From positions 136,001 through 200,000 of the forward strand of contig JABMCL010003885.1 of NCBI GenBank assembly GCA_018857735.1: a DNA stretch of 64,000 nt, read 5' to 3'. A model generated the notes under the pieces. The model was not told where the DNA came from. It saw nothing but the letters and a program-made list of their open reading frames with translations, and ran no database searches. This stretch comes from Alviniconcha marisindica. Taxonomy: Eukaryota > Mollusca > Gastropoda > Provannidae. This document shows positions 52,921-64,000 of this stretch, piece by piece. The position numbers were made by a program, and so were the translations under genes. Within the stretch, counting starts at the first letter, position 1, and each line of letters opens with the position of its first letter.

Positions 52921-54663
52921 TCCCCCCAGCTCCTAGGATCTCAGTCCACACCAGCACCTGTCCATGAAAAACTCCAGAGTAAAACAAGTCTAATGAATGA
53001 GGCACAAGTTTTACATCACTATGAGTATTCTTTCAGTAATTTACTTGGGCCGGACTTCAAATTCAAAATAATATTATTATTCTTTTGACACTATAACACT
53101 TTAAAAAATCCAAAAAAAATCCATTTGAGTGCTTTTAACATAGTGACACAGATCAGAGTCCATGTGGTGCAGAGTACCTACCACTGGGTCAGTCTGACCC
53201 AACAATCACAAAACTGCATGTGTTCATTTATTACAGAAAGTCCAGAAAGGCTCCCTTTAGAAGTATTTAGCATTCTTCTTGTCAAAGTGATTATGTTTAT
53301 TTTTTATTTTTTGGGGTGTAACAGATTTTTCTTCTTGACTTTTAACAGTTATGCTCTTCCTTGATTCTGGTCATATTTTATGTATACATGTGCATGGCAA
53401 AAGAAACAACAACATAATTTCAGCTAACAAGAAAAGCTTGCACTGATATTTCGTTTAAATATTATTTTCCCCATGGCCACTTTTTGTCACTGTTCATTTG
53501 TTTCAGGAGTAAATCAACTGGCATGCAGCCAACCCATCCCATATCTTTAGGACTGCTTTATCAAAGAAAACCTAAAATATATACCTGAAACAGTCTGTCA
53601 CACAAATTTGGGTAAATCCTAAATGTGATCCTATTTTCACCCACACACACACCCATACACACACACACTGACACACACACGGCACCCCCCCAACCCCCTC
53701 CACACACACACACACACACACACAAACATATCCACAGGATTCACACACACACACACACACCATGCCCCCCCCCCCCCCCCCCCCCACACACAAACACATC
53801 TACCCACAACACATACGCCCCCCCCCCCCCCCCCACCCACACACACACACACATTCTATCACTATACTTCATTACACTAACAAACTGTGTCGTGATTTGA
53901 TCGGCTGGCGGCCGGAGGGTGGCGGTGGCGGCGGGGGCAGGGGGGCTGCATGGGCCGAGGACTATGCACGGCGGCGGTCAAAAACGCTTCAAAAAAGGTA
54001 CAGCTCTGGTCCTCTTATTATTATTATTCTTACGTAGAGCGGCCAATATCATTTTGTTTATGGTTCTGTCGCTACTGAGAAGGTTGCGGCGATATGGGTC
54101 ATTTTTGTGGTATATTTAGTGAGCGTGGGCAGAGGAATGGGGGGGGGGGGGGCGAGGGGGGGACGGGTAGGGCAGGGTATGGGATGTTGGGGTCGGGGTG
54201 GGGGGCTTTCATTAACTGTGCACCCACTACGGTCCTGAAATTCCAAACCCGTTACTGGGCACTGCTCCATCAAGTTGCGAAATCAGATCAACTAGCAACT
54301 TCTAGAACTCGCAAACTCAGTTGCGCCTTTCACCCATTCAAGGGCATACAACCCATGCCCACAAAAACAACAGCTGCACCGTCCCAGTACATGACCTCAA
54401 TTTCAGGACGCAGGCCTACAAACCTTGTTTCCAAGCGATCGCCAGTCTTGCCATGTCTTGCGACCGTCTGAAGTCAAAGTCCGCACATTCGTCAAGGGAA
54501 CTTGTGCTGCTAAAAACTTTGTCGTGGGCCGTAGCAATCGAACATTGCCGCCTCTGACCACAACCGAAATCCCGACGAGAGACATGACTGATGCGGGTCG
54601 ATCTCGCTTATGGGCTGTCACAAGCGATCTTCATCAAAGTTACTGTCAGAATACGTGCATATA

Positions 54664-54911
54664 CTACAACCGGGATAGCACGACATATGGGGTCGTAGCG
54701 ACAGTCCCGAAGCTGATAAGCACAGGGCAGCGTTGCTGGATTTTGATCCCAAACTTGACTTTGGGAGCAGCATGTTGAGCAGCGTCGTCTGCCAACAAAA
54801 TGTTCGCAATGACCCATTTCTTCGGAAACCTTCGGAAGCGTTCGGCCAAACTACTTCCGGAAAGCAGCCGCAAAATTGAAAGTAGGTGTTGCATCATCAT
54901 GCAGGGCCTAC
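54664..54911 (-). other. Candidate upstream exon in a GC-rich island, possibly for THNSL1 (uncertain)
   Basis: A minus-strand open frame begins with three consecutive Met codons at about 54911 and reads MQHLLSILRLLSGSSLAERF followed by RRFPKKW. This is Arg/Leu/Ser-rich and lacks acidic residues apart from one Glu, as a mitochondrial presequence would be. It lies about 2.8 kb upstream of the first recognised THNSL1 exon, in a CpG-rich stretch unlike its surroundings. Human THNSL1 carries an N-terminal extension that is missing from the exons found here. No convincing splice donor in the right phase was identified, so the link is a guess. It could equally be a chance frame in a promoter island. 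Confidence 0.2.
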
Positions 54912-55702
54912 GCACTCGTTGAGCCTGCACGGCTAGTTGTAGTGGTACATCGTTCTATTATTTCGTTTGCCTTCTTCTCTGTTGTGCGTGCAGGGTCATG
55001 CAATAGAATTTGTCAATGCAAAATTGTCGAAAAAGAAAATGCCAATGCAATAAGGCCGTGTCTGTTGCTGGCCGGTCTAAGCAAGCGCTTGGTTACAGCA
55101 AAGATCGTAGCATACGAATTTTGATTATAGTCACGGCTGCTGCCGGCTTTGAGACAGTCAGTCAGTGATTACCGCTTATCAGTCTTTTATTGTTATTCTG
55201 TTATTAAAACTGCAGGGGTGTGTGGTTTCAGTGATTTTGGAATGTAACAGCTCAGCTAAGAAGTTCATAACCTAGTAACTCGACAGAAACTGTGACACCT
55301 AAATCCCGGCCTTCTTTCCCGCGTTAAAAAATAAAATAAAAAATGTTATCGTACCACCCGCAATTATACCGAATTGCTCAGTAGTTGAAACTCATGTGTA
55401 TGACAGGTGTTCAGACGAGGTCGACCGGTTTTATACGCTATGTGCTGCCGGATATAATTTACCTGTCAATGTGATTTTGTTAACTAGATTTTTACCCGTC
55501 AGTGTGATTTTATTAATCCGGCGACGGCAGTGGTCAGTAAAACTTGTGACACGCAAAATCATTCAATGACAATGCAAGTCTGTGTACAAGGTTGTCGCAT
55601 ATTTTTGCCCACTAATTCTGCTGGTTCCGCTGAACTGACGTTGACACGTGTGCTGCATCGTGCATTTCGAAATTCTTCGTTTGTTCCTGTGACTGCCAGC
55701 GG

Positions 55703-55704
<2 letters not shown>

Positions 55705-55759
<55 letters not shown>

Positions 55760-55865
55760 CCACACACACCACACACACACACACGCACACCACACACACA
55801 CCACACACACACACAAACACACACACACACTGAAACACACACACACTGAAACACCACACACACTG

Positions 55866-55938
<73 letters not shown>

Positions 55939-55968
55939 ACACACTCACACACATACACACACACACAC

Positions 55969-56019
<51 letters not shown>

Positions 56020-56065
56020 GCACGCACATATCCACGCACGCACACAACACACACACCTACACAGC
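55705..56065. repeat. (CA)n-rich microsatellite block
   Basis: Interrupted CA run of about 360 bp. Confidence 0.95.
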
Positions 56066-56560
56066 ACCACACATACACGCGGGTCTGTTAGTGCAACGTG
56101 GTTATGTTCATTTGCGAGTCTTGATGCCGGATTGACTGAGTTTCTCGAGAGTATTAACTTGTGATCACTGCATCGACGGCACAGCAGGCCGCACACACCA
56201 GATGTTGTTGTGACTGAATATTTCTGTATAGCTGCTATGGATTCCACAGACACGCCGTAACCATACACAGATGGTGGTCCAGAATACGCCAATAGTGACA
56301 ATCATTGGGACTTCTCCTACTGGCTTGGATAGCGCGTCTCCTTCTCTCTCTTATTTTGCAGCACGCACGCACGCACGCACGCACACACGCACGCACGCAC
56401 GCACCCACCCACCCACACACACCTCCACACACACACACACACAAACAGAGCAAACAGACGAGAAGAGACTGGCGGAGAGGTATGCACGCGAGCGATACAG
56501 AAGTTCACGAGCATGTGTGGGGGCAACACGCGCGGGTGCATGCATATATGCATGTGTGTG

Positions 56561-56625
<65 letters not shown>

Positions 56626-57762
56626 GTGCGAGTGTACATTTGCGCTCGTATGTATGCCGTGAGAGACTGAGGGAGAGGGAGAGAGATCACCTGTATTAAC
56701 TGTGATTCTGATTCTGATGTAATATATATATTATATACATATATATATATATAGTAATAGACACATTTAATGATCAACCCTTCCAGCCTCCCTCCATGTC
56801 CTCTGTCACTGTTTATGACTATTGACGTCCATTTTCCCGAGACAGTTTGAAACTCATATGATAAACAAAAAATAAAGAGTTTAAGCCTTTAATGCTGTTT
56901 TTCTCCGCGCAACCCACTCTGTCAGTCTAGTCTTAGACCTGAATGGTTTGTAAATTGACCACGAGCAAACAACACGAGTCTCAGACAGTATTTTTACCAT
57001 AGAATCAGAACCACAAATTGAGCCATGGCTTTGAAGCTGATTCACTCGCACTGTGCTGAAAATCGGAGGCGAAGCTGATCATTTTAATGGTTTTTCTTCA
57101 TGACAGCAACACTCATCGTCAAAGGCGACAAAGCAATGATCATTTCAAAACAAATCCAGATAAATGGCGATACTAACACGACTGTTAGCTTTTTTTGTAA
57201 CACTGACCGACATTTTGAATAAGCACAACTTTACAGACGAATTGGTAGAATAATCGCTCGACATCATTTCTTCCCTAGGAGCTTTTTTGTAACTCCTCTG
57301 TGATCGCTGTAAGTGAATAACTTGGTTCTATTGCATGCAGTGCTTGAGAAAAATCGGAACAATGACAAATATGGGTATGGGATTGGAACTGAGAATGGGA
57401 AAACGCAAGTGCACCGACACGGAGCGACAGTGAGGGTGGAATTTTATTCAAAGCGACTCTGAATAACATTGTTAGAAACGAAAGAAAATGTGGCATAGTT
57501 AAATTGCGACAACCCATTTTTTGGCTTGTTTGGTTTTTAATGGACACATTATTAAAGAAGTTGGACAAAATGCACACCAAAAATTATTCCGTTCAGCATT
57601 AACTCGCACGCGCGCGCGCACGCACACACGCACGCACCCCCACCCCCACACACGGGATTGTTGACAAATGATATGTGTTGTTTTGCATCATGTATTCTTA
57701 ATGCAGCAAATGAAATGCACCATTGACGCCTCTGATACTGTAGGCTACCACGTTATTATTGT

Positions 57763-57870
<108 letters not shown>

Positions 57871-58015
57871 CTAATTTATTTTTAAGTCTTAATTGGCTGT
57901 TTTCGAACGACACTCAGACGGAAAAATAACTGGTGTCCGCATAGATATTATTCTCACTGATATTATTCTCACTGTTGTGGCTGGTTCGTTCAGATTTTTT
58001 TTGTTTTTTAAGGTG

Positions 58016-58097
<82 letters not shown>

Positions 58098-58610
58098 CGT
58101 GTGCGGGCGTGCGTGTGTGTGTACGTGTGTGTGTGTACGTGTGTAGGTGTTTACTTTTCCATTTTGTGGATGGGTGTAAGGGGTTTGGGTGGATGAGAGG
58201 TTGGGGTGGCGGGGTGGGGGCATGGGGGGCTCATCAATCTCCTTTCCTTGGCTTCCATGGAGAGTGTAACCTACAGCAGCATTTCTTCCACCCAGCTGTC
58301 AGTCTTCACACTGATTCCATACAGGTCCCTTGACACACCGAGATAAGCGGAGTCTGCAGTAACAAGTTGTCGTTGTGGATGCAGCAGGCAGAGTGCACTG
58401 AAACGATGGCTGATGACCTCAAACCCTTGACGGCTGCACGTGCAGCGTGTACATTTGTCACGTCGGCCGTTCGTTGAATACTTGGGCTTGTGTGCGGCGT
58501 GAACGGCGTCTCGCTGAGCCCTAATCAGCTGATGACTGCGATGGATTGCTGCGGACGCAAGGAGGAGATCGGAAAATCTGTATGTGAGCTGTTGAGAAAG
58601 TGCGACTGAA

Positions 58611-58612
<2 letters not shown>

Positions 58613-58679
<67 letters not shown>
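58613..58679. repeat. (CA)n microsatellite
   Basis: Uninterrupted CA run. Confidence 0.95.
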
Positions 58680-58681
<2 letters not shown>

Positions 58682-59665
58682 TGACTGTGCTGACAAGACA
58701 GTAAGTAGAATGGCTGTTTGTACACGTGTTTACATGTTGAAAATGAGGACAATAACCAATCTCTTCGTTTACTCAAACCTAAAGCACGAGGTTATGTTTC
58801 ACTCTGCACTGATTTTGGATAATTACGCTTTTCTGGAATGCAAATTCAATCATATTTAGAAAAGAAACAAAACATGTGCGTTTGAGGATTGACTCAAATA
58901 CATACCATGAATTTTGCAGGTTCTCGGATAAATACAGAATTGGATCGAGTCAAAAACAAACAAAACAACTATATAAAAAATAAAATATAAAAAAATCCAG
59001 TTGTGTATTTCCAAGACATGAGACGATTAAAACAAAACCGTATACCTTGAAGCCTTTAAAACTTATACTTCTAAACAGCCCCCCCCCCCCCCCCCCCCCC
59101 CCCCCAACACCCTCCCCATAAAACAGTATGAAGCATATGTATATATACAACCATGTATATAATTACTGTGCAATGAAATCACAGCGAGCAGGTCGAGTCA
59201 TCCGTCAGAATCTCCGGGGGGAAATAACGTTTCAAAAACATAAGCGACACATGGCAGTAAAAGATAACGAGCAAACGATTACACTTAGAATCAGGAAAAA
59301 GTTAAAATAATCACGTTGTAAAAGCCATGCATGCAGAACATGTTCATCGACACCCGTGGTGCTGTATTTATTTGAGGGGGCGGGGGGAGGGGGGGGGGGG
59401 GTTACAGCAAACGTCCATTGTCTCCACGCAAAACTCTTTTAAGACTGATTTCTTCAAAAATAATTTCAGTGCAATAACTGCACAGCAGTAAAAAGGTCCC
59501 AAGCTCTACGATGTCGGGGGGCGGGGGGCGGGGGGGAGGGGGGGGGGAGGTATTTCTTTCAGTGCATCTTGGAATGATGCATCACAAAGCAGGCGCCACG
59601 TGAACATCTCTAGCGGTTTCAGTCTCTTTTGTTCTCTATCTGGCTCTGTTCCAATCGTACCAAAA

Positions 59666-60025
59666 TCACGAAGTGGTTTCTAAGTTCATTCCCACACGTG
59701 TCATCACCAGTTCCTGTGAAGGCGTAAAATGTGCTTGCGTTGTTATTTTGCAGTTAGGTCTGCCGATAATATTACGATCGATTCGAGTTTCATACACGTC
59801 TACATTCACGTTTCCGTGACAAACATATGTGTAAAGATTTAAAGTATGGCATTGCCTGATTGTTCTATTGTCAATTCTTTGGTAAACGACGACGTTAAAG
59901 GGTGTTCTTAGTGTCCTGGAACAGTCCTCCAACAGTGTGTTCACGCGCGGCCTATCCAGTGGAGAACTCGCACCGAGAACAGCAAACTTACAGTACTTAA
60001 ACGAGTTGCGTCCCTTCCACAACAC
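59666..60025 (-). other. Unassigned open frame of 119 codons downstream of the CARD-LRR gene
   Basis: Non-repetitive frame with balanced composition (for example NTLLEDCSRTLRTPFNVVVY) in the presumed 3' UTR side of the CARD-LRR gene. I recognise no family. It could be a chance frame in a 3' UTR, or a separate small exon; nothing decides this. Confidence 0.15.
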
Positions 60026-60452
60026 TTCAGAGCTTCCCCTGGTGTAGCACCTTGGTTCCAGTCTTCACCATTATGACGTACACATGTGTGGTTTGGGGGT
60101 GGGGGTGGGGGGGGGGGGGGGGGGGGGGGGGGGAGGAGTAGACATACACGTAAAGCGGAAAATGGAACTAACTGATCGATGTTTGTCATCACCTTTTCTT
60201 TTCTTTACGATTTAATGGGAACTAGTTCAGCAACTAGTTCAGCTTTGACTAGGCATTTTTCCGCAACCTTGGTTGCGGTTTGGACTAAAGAGTGAAACAG
60301 TGTAATGCCGAAAAGTGAAAGAATCCGTCAGTGGCAAGTTACAGCACGCAACTCGCCGAAGAAGCAAGCGTAGCCTGTAATACGTTGTGTTGGGATTCCA
60401 CTGTACTCCAGAGTCTGTGGCAATATAGTTTGTGTCACAGCTAGCTTTCCGA

Positions 60453-62303
60453 TTAGGCTTCATCGAAGGAGTTTCCCCAGAGAAGAATCTTCAGCTTGGG
60501 TTTGGAGGAGGTGACGATGCGGAGGCGGTACCTCAGGTTATCGGAGGTGGCGGCTGGGTTGAGGTGCTCGCGGCCCAGGCGGTTGTAGCACAGCTTCAGC
60601 AGCGAGATGCTGGCGTTCTTCTCCAGCACGTCGAGGAGCGCGGAGAAGCCGTCGTTGGTGACGCCGCACATGTTGAGCCCCACGGTCTGCAGCACGGAGC
60701 TCCGCTCCAGGGCCGCGCCCAGCCTCAGCACGCCCTGGTCTCCCAGGAAGTTGACGCTCAGGTCCAGAGTGCGCAGGCGCTTACTGCCGGAAATCATCTG
60801 AGCCAGGGCGTCACACCCTGCCGACGTCACGCCGCAGTTCTCCAGGCTTATCTCCGCCAGGTTGGACTCCGGGACGTAGCGGGCCAGAGCTTCAACCCCG
60901 TCATCCCCGATGCAGTTCCGGCTCAGATCGAGTTCCAGCAGCGAGCGGTTGCGGTTCAGGCCCTCGGCTATAGCGAAGCAGCCCGCAGCGGAAAAGTTGT
61001 TGCTGCGAAGTCTGAGCCTCTGCAGGCACGAGTTGGCCTTCAGCGTGTCCCGCACACACTCGCACACAGCGTCGCCGACGTCCAGAAAGCTCATGTCCAG
61101 GTCGGTCAGCGTCTTGTTGGACGTCAACGCGGTCAGCACGGCTCGACAGCCCGCCACGTCCAAGCCCGTGGAGGACAGGTTCAGCTGGCGCAGCGCCCGC
61201 GTGCGGGACAGCATGTTGGCCACGGCAGAGGCGCCCACAAAGTCCAGGGCGTTCAAGCGAATGTCCAAGGAAGCGAGGGAGGAGTTGTGGACCAGCGCTG
61301 CGCACACGGCCGCTAGGTCGGCGCTGCAGAGCTGGGTCTTGCCTATCCGCAGCTCCAGAATGCAGTCGTGCTGCTTGATGACCTCGGCCAGGGCCAGCGC
61401 TCGCTCCCCGCTCAGGTTGTGCCCCGTCACGCACGCGTTCATCATCACGGGCCCGACGCTGGCGGAGGAAGCGACACCGCCGTTGGCGTCCCCGTTGGGC
61501 TTGGCGCCGTCGCTGTGGCTGTCGCTGTCGCCCGCCACGGAGACGGAGAAGCCCGAAACGCGCGACACCCGCTTGCTCTGCCTCCTGTCCACGGGTCGCA
61601 CCCGCTCCAGCTCCACGATGGGTTTCAGGGTGAGCCCGTCAGGCGCTAGGTAGCCCACCTCGTAGGAGATCATCTTCTCGTCGGCCAGGATCTGGGCGTC
61701 CTCCTCCTCGTTGTTGTCGGGCGGGCAGGGCAGGTCGTGGATCAGCCGGTCCACGGCCCGCATGGCGTCGAGCACGCGCACGACCTCCTCCTGACCTCCC
61801 GCCGCGCGCACCACCTCTATGAAAGCGATGAAGAGGGAGTACTCCCCGTCGCCTATCACGTTGGCCAGGTTCTCGCAGATAAGCTTGCGGTCCGGGTGGC
61901 CTCTGAAAGCCTGCACGTCCATCTGGGTGAGAACGCCGGCAGACTGCAGGGCGTCAAGCAGGGGGAAAGGGTCGAACCTCTGACACATGAGGTCCACCGC
62001 GCTGTGCATGATGTGCTTGTGGCGGCACAGATCTGACTTCTCGCTGGACTTCCGCCTCGAGCGGCCCGCGTTGCGTTTGGCGATGAGGTCCGGGGAAGCC
62101 AGCTTGTGGCGCTGGTTGGCGCTGGGCAGAGTGTGGTAGTTGTGGGTAGCAGAGGTGGTGGTGGAGGTGGGCGCGGTTTTGGGAGGGTGGGGCAGCGTGC
62201 CGTTACGGCCCACTTTCTGCACCGGGGCGTGCTTCCTGCTCACATCCATCTCCTCGCCGGACTGCTCTCCGCCGACGCTCACGTCCTTGCCATCGTTGTT
62301 GTT

Positions 62304-62334
<31 letters not shown>

Positions 62335-62830
62335 ACGGTGGGCGGGATGATTCTGTCGTTACCCGACAGCCCCGTCTTCAGGGCCGCTCCAAAGGCGGAG
62401 TTGACGTAGATGGGCTCCGCCTCGGCCAGCACGTCAACCCTGCAGTCCCCGCCACCCGCTCCCACCATAGAGTTCCGCGCCGACCCGCCATCCACAGAGC
62501 TGCGCGGATGGTTGATAGAGGAGGAGCGGAAGAGGAACAGCCTGGGCGGCTTGGGGGGCGCCTTCAGACTGCTGCTGCGCCGGAAGACCGCCTTGTCCAC
62601 CACGTCCGGGAGGCTCCCGCTGGTGATGGGGGCGGGGCCGTCTCCCTCACGGCCGCCGTTGTTCTCCGGAGGCTTCAGGTCCAGGTGACTGGGGTGCGTC
62701 CAGTCCACGCGGTGCCCGCCGCTGCTGCCTGCTGTGTACTTGGCGGACGACTTGGGCTTCTTGTCCGTGCGCCGTGTGGACAGCTTGCGCCAGAACTTCC
62801 AGGGCGGAGCTTGAGACCGCTCTGGTGAAT
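60453..62830 (-). CDS. CARD and leucine-rich-repeat protein, 3' terminal exon (5' partial)
   Basis: One open exon of 2378 bp, from a TTTTCAG acceptor at 62831 to TAA at 60453, encodes about 792 residues, beginning in phase 2 (SPERSQAPPWKFWRKL). No initiating exon is identified, so the protein is 5' partial. The first ~270 residues are low complexity, with a proline motif (APPKPPR) and a run of 13 Asn (near 62300-62335). Codons near 62010-61755 encode a helical region reading VDLMCQRFDPFPLLDALQSA then GVLTQMDVQAF, which fits a CARD domain. From about 61440 to 60480 there are roughly ten LRRs of about 28 residues of ribonuclease-inhibitor type (for example SLLELDLSRNCIGDDGVEAL). No NACHT or other NTPase lies between CARD and LRRs. 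The exon is strikingly GC-rich compared with its surroundings. CARDs assemble signalling complexes in innate immunity and apoptosis; such a role here is inference. No named orthologue is recognised. Confidence 0.8.
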
Positions 62831-63840
62831 CTGAAAACAGACGGAGAGAGAGTTCGCGTGTTAAACAGTATACAGGTCACTTGTTAAAGTCATAATGCGC
62901 TTGAACACTTTGATCCGAGTTTGAAACAGAATGAACATCCACTTAGAATCAAATTAAAGACAGATAATTTGTTTGTAACGCCCAGTCAACCATGACGGTT
63001 ATTACAGGGCAAAGAGAATCAAGACGTGCACAGATTCCGAAGAATCCAAATAACGTAAGGATCATACAATATTGTACAAGGAACAGCTGTCTGAAGACTG
63101 AGCCAATATGAAAATAACTTTTTGCCGGGGGGATAAAATAGTCATGCTGACGTACAGAATAAATGCAACGTGCTGTTGTCATACTCATAGGAACAGCAAA
63201 TGCGTCGAGTTGTCTTTCTCAAACGTCAGTACACAAGCCAAGCACCGAAAAGAGTTTTAGCGGGTCATTACACAGCCTCGGTGGGTGACTTAGGCGATTT
63301 TGATCTTATCCTGTGGTACAACGATCGTATTCCCAGCACTACACGGCCAACTTTGTTAGTTCCACACTATGGCTCACACAGTGCTAGCGATGCCCCGACG
63401 CGCGTTGATTTCATTACCGGCTTGGCGTGCCATGAATTTGGCATGAGCGTAAGCAGAGGCTATGAAAGACGACGATTGTGTTTTAGTTTTGCATCATCAT
63501 TGTTGGTAGTTCCCAGTGGGTTGCATATTCGTCGGGGATCTTTTCAACGCGGATTTCTCCCAGTAATGAACTTAAAAGGCTGTGAACAGCAACAGCTTCT
63601 ACAGGACAAGAAAATTCTTCACAGTCTACACCCCCCCCCTTACCCCGCCCCCTCAACCCCCCCTCCCCACCCCCCCCACCCCCCATCCATCCCCACACCA
63701 AATCCGTAAACACTAGAGAATAGGGTTTTTAACGTCCTGACTACCGGGTAGGTCGTATGAGGGCGCGCACGAAGAGAGAGAGAGATGACGATGATGAAGA
63801 TTCGGTTAAAACAAAATTATGACAGCATTACCACCTGGAA

Positions 63841-63915
<75 letters not shown>

Positions 63916-64000
63916 CTGCACCACGACTGCCACACAAATTGCACAAGTTACAGAGATGGGAAAGGAGGAAGAGGGAGGGGGAGAGAAACAAAAGCCTGGA
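62831..64000. other. Intron or upstream DNA of the CARD-LRR gene
   Basis: Begins with a pyrimidine-rich acceptor on the minus strand. It contains a dispersed repeat fragment (62975-63020, CCCAGTCAACCATGACGGTT), a C-rich tract (63629-63685), and a (TA)n run at 63842-63913. A plus-strand frame at 63200-63709 ends in the C-rich tract and is not recognised. Confidence 0.55.
63842..63913. repeat. (TA)n microsatellite
   Basis: Uninterrupted TA run of about 70 bp. Confidence 0.95.

Noticed and set aside
54425..54778. Plus-strand frame of 117 codons in the GC-rich island
   Set aside because: No recognisable domain, overlaps other frames on both strands, which is expected in GC-rich DNA.
58271..58696. 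Minus-strand frame of 141 codons ending in WVEEMLL
   Set aside because: Its start is a (CA)n run; the remaining ~110 codons match nothing I know. Kept only as part of the intergenic note.
60432..61653. Plus-strand frames of 294 and 247 codons
   Set aside because: Antisense shadows of the GC-rich CARD-LRR exon; the minus frame has LRR periodicity.
63200..63709. Plus-strand frame of 169 codons
   Set aside because: No recognisable similarity, C-terminal third is a C-rich tract encoding Pro/His. Considered a chance frame.

Overview
The window is nuclear DNA from an animal, most likely a marine mollusc and probably a gastropod. The genes are split by many introns with GT/AG borders, the protein orthologues are metazoan, and the intergenic DNA is crowded with (CA)n/(TA)n microsatellites, poly-C/G tracts, minisatellites and tRNA-derived SINEs. 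The species assignment is inference; no bacterial operon, phage or CRISPR feature is present.

Four protein genes can be supported. (1) SLC35B4, a nucleotide-sugar transporter, runs on the minus strand from 19187 to 5608 in 10 coding exons that join without a frame break into 327 residues. (2) HROB (C17orf53/MCM8IP), the OB-fold factor that loads MCM8-MCM9 in homologous recombination, runs on the plus strand from 19416 to 30608 in 9 coding exons and 738 residues. These two start head to head, 228 bp apart, across a compact promoter with ETS-like and YY1-like motifs. (3) THNSL1, a shikimate-kinase-like plus threonine-synthase-like fusion, runs on the minus strand from about 51887 to 38406 in 10 coding exons and at least 685 residues. 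(4) A CARD plus leucine-rich-repeat protein lies on the minus strand in a large GC-rich terminal exon (62830-60453); its 5' end is not resolved and may lie beyond the window.

Layout: 1-5.6 kb is intergenic with SINEs and repeats; 5.6-19.2 kb SLC35B4; 19.2-19.4 kb shared promoter; 19.4-30.6 kb HROB; 30.6-38.4 kb intergenic; 38.4-51.9 kb THNSL1; 51.9-60.4 kb intergenic, dominated by simple repeats and with one GC-rich island near 54-55 kb; 60.4-62.8 kb CARD-LRR exon; 62.8-64 kb intron or upstream DNA.

The most unusual pattern is in the introns. At least five minisatellites, and perhaps seven, have a repeat unit that spans an exon-intron border of the neighbouring exon, so that fragments of exon and splice site are repeated many times inside the intron. 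A second striking object is an array of about 19 short palindromes of the TTTGTC..GACAAA type at 46250-46615, in which symmetric base changes preserve the palindromes.

The genes show no obvious shared pathway. SLC35B4 and HROB share a promoter region, but nothing in the sequence says that they share a function.
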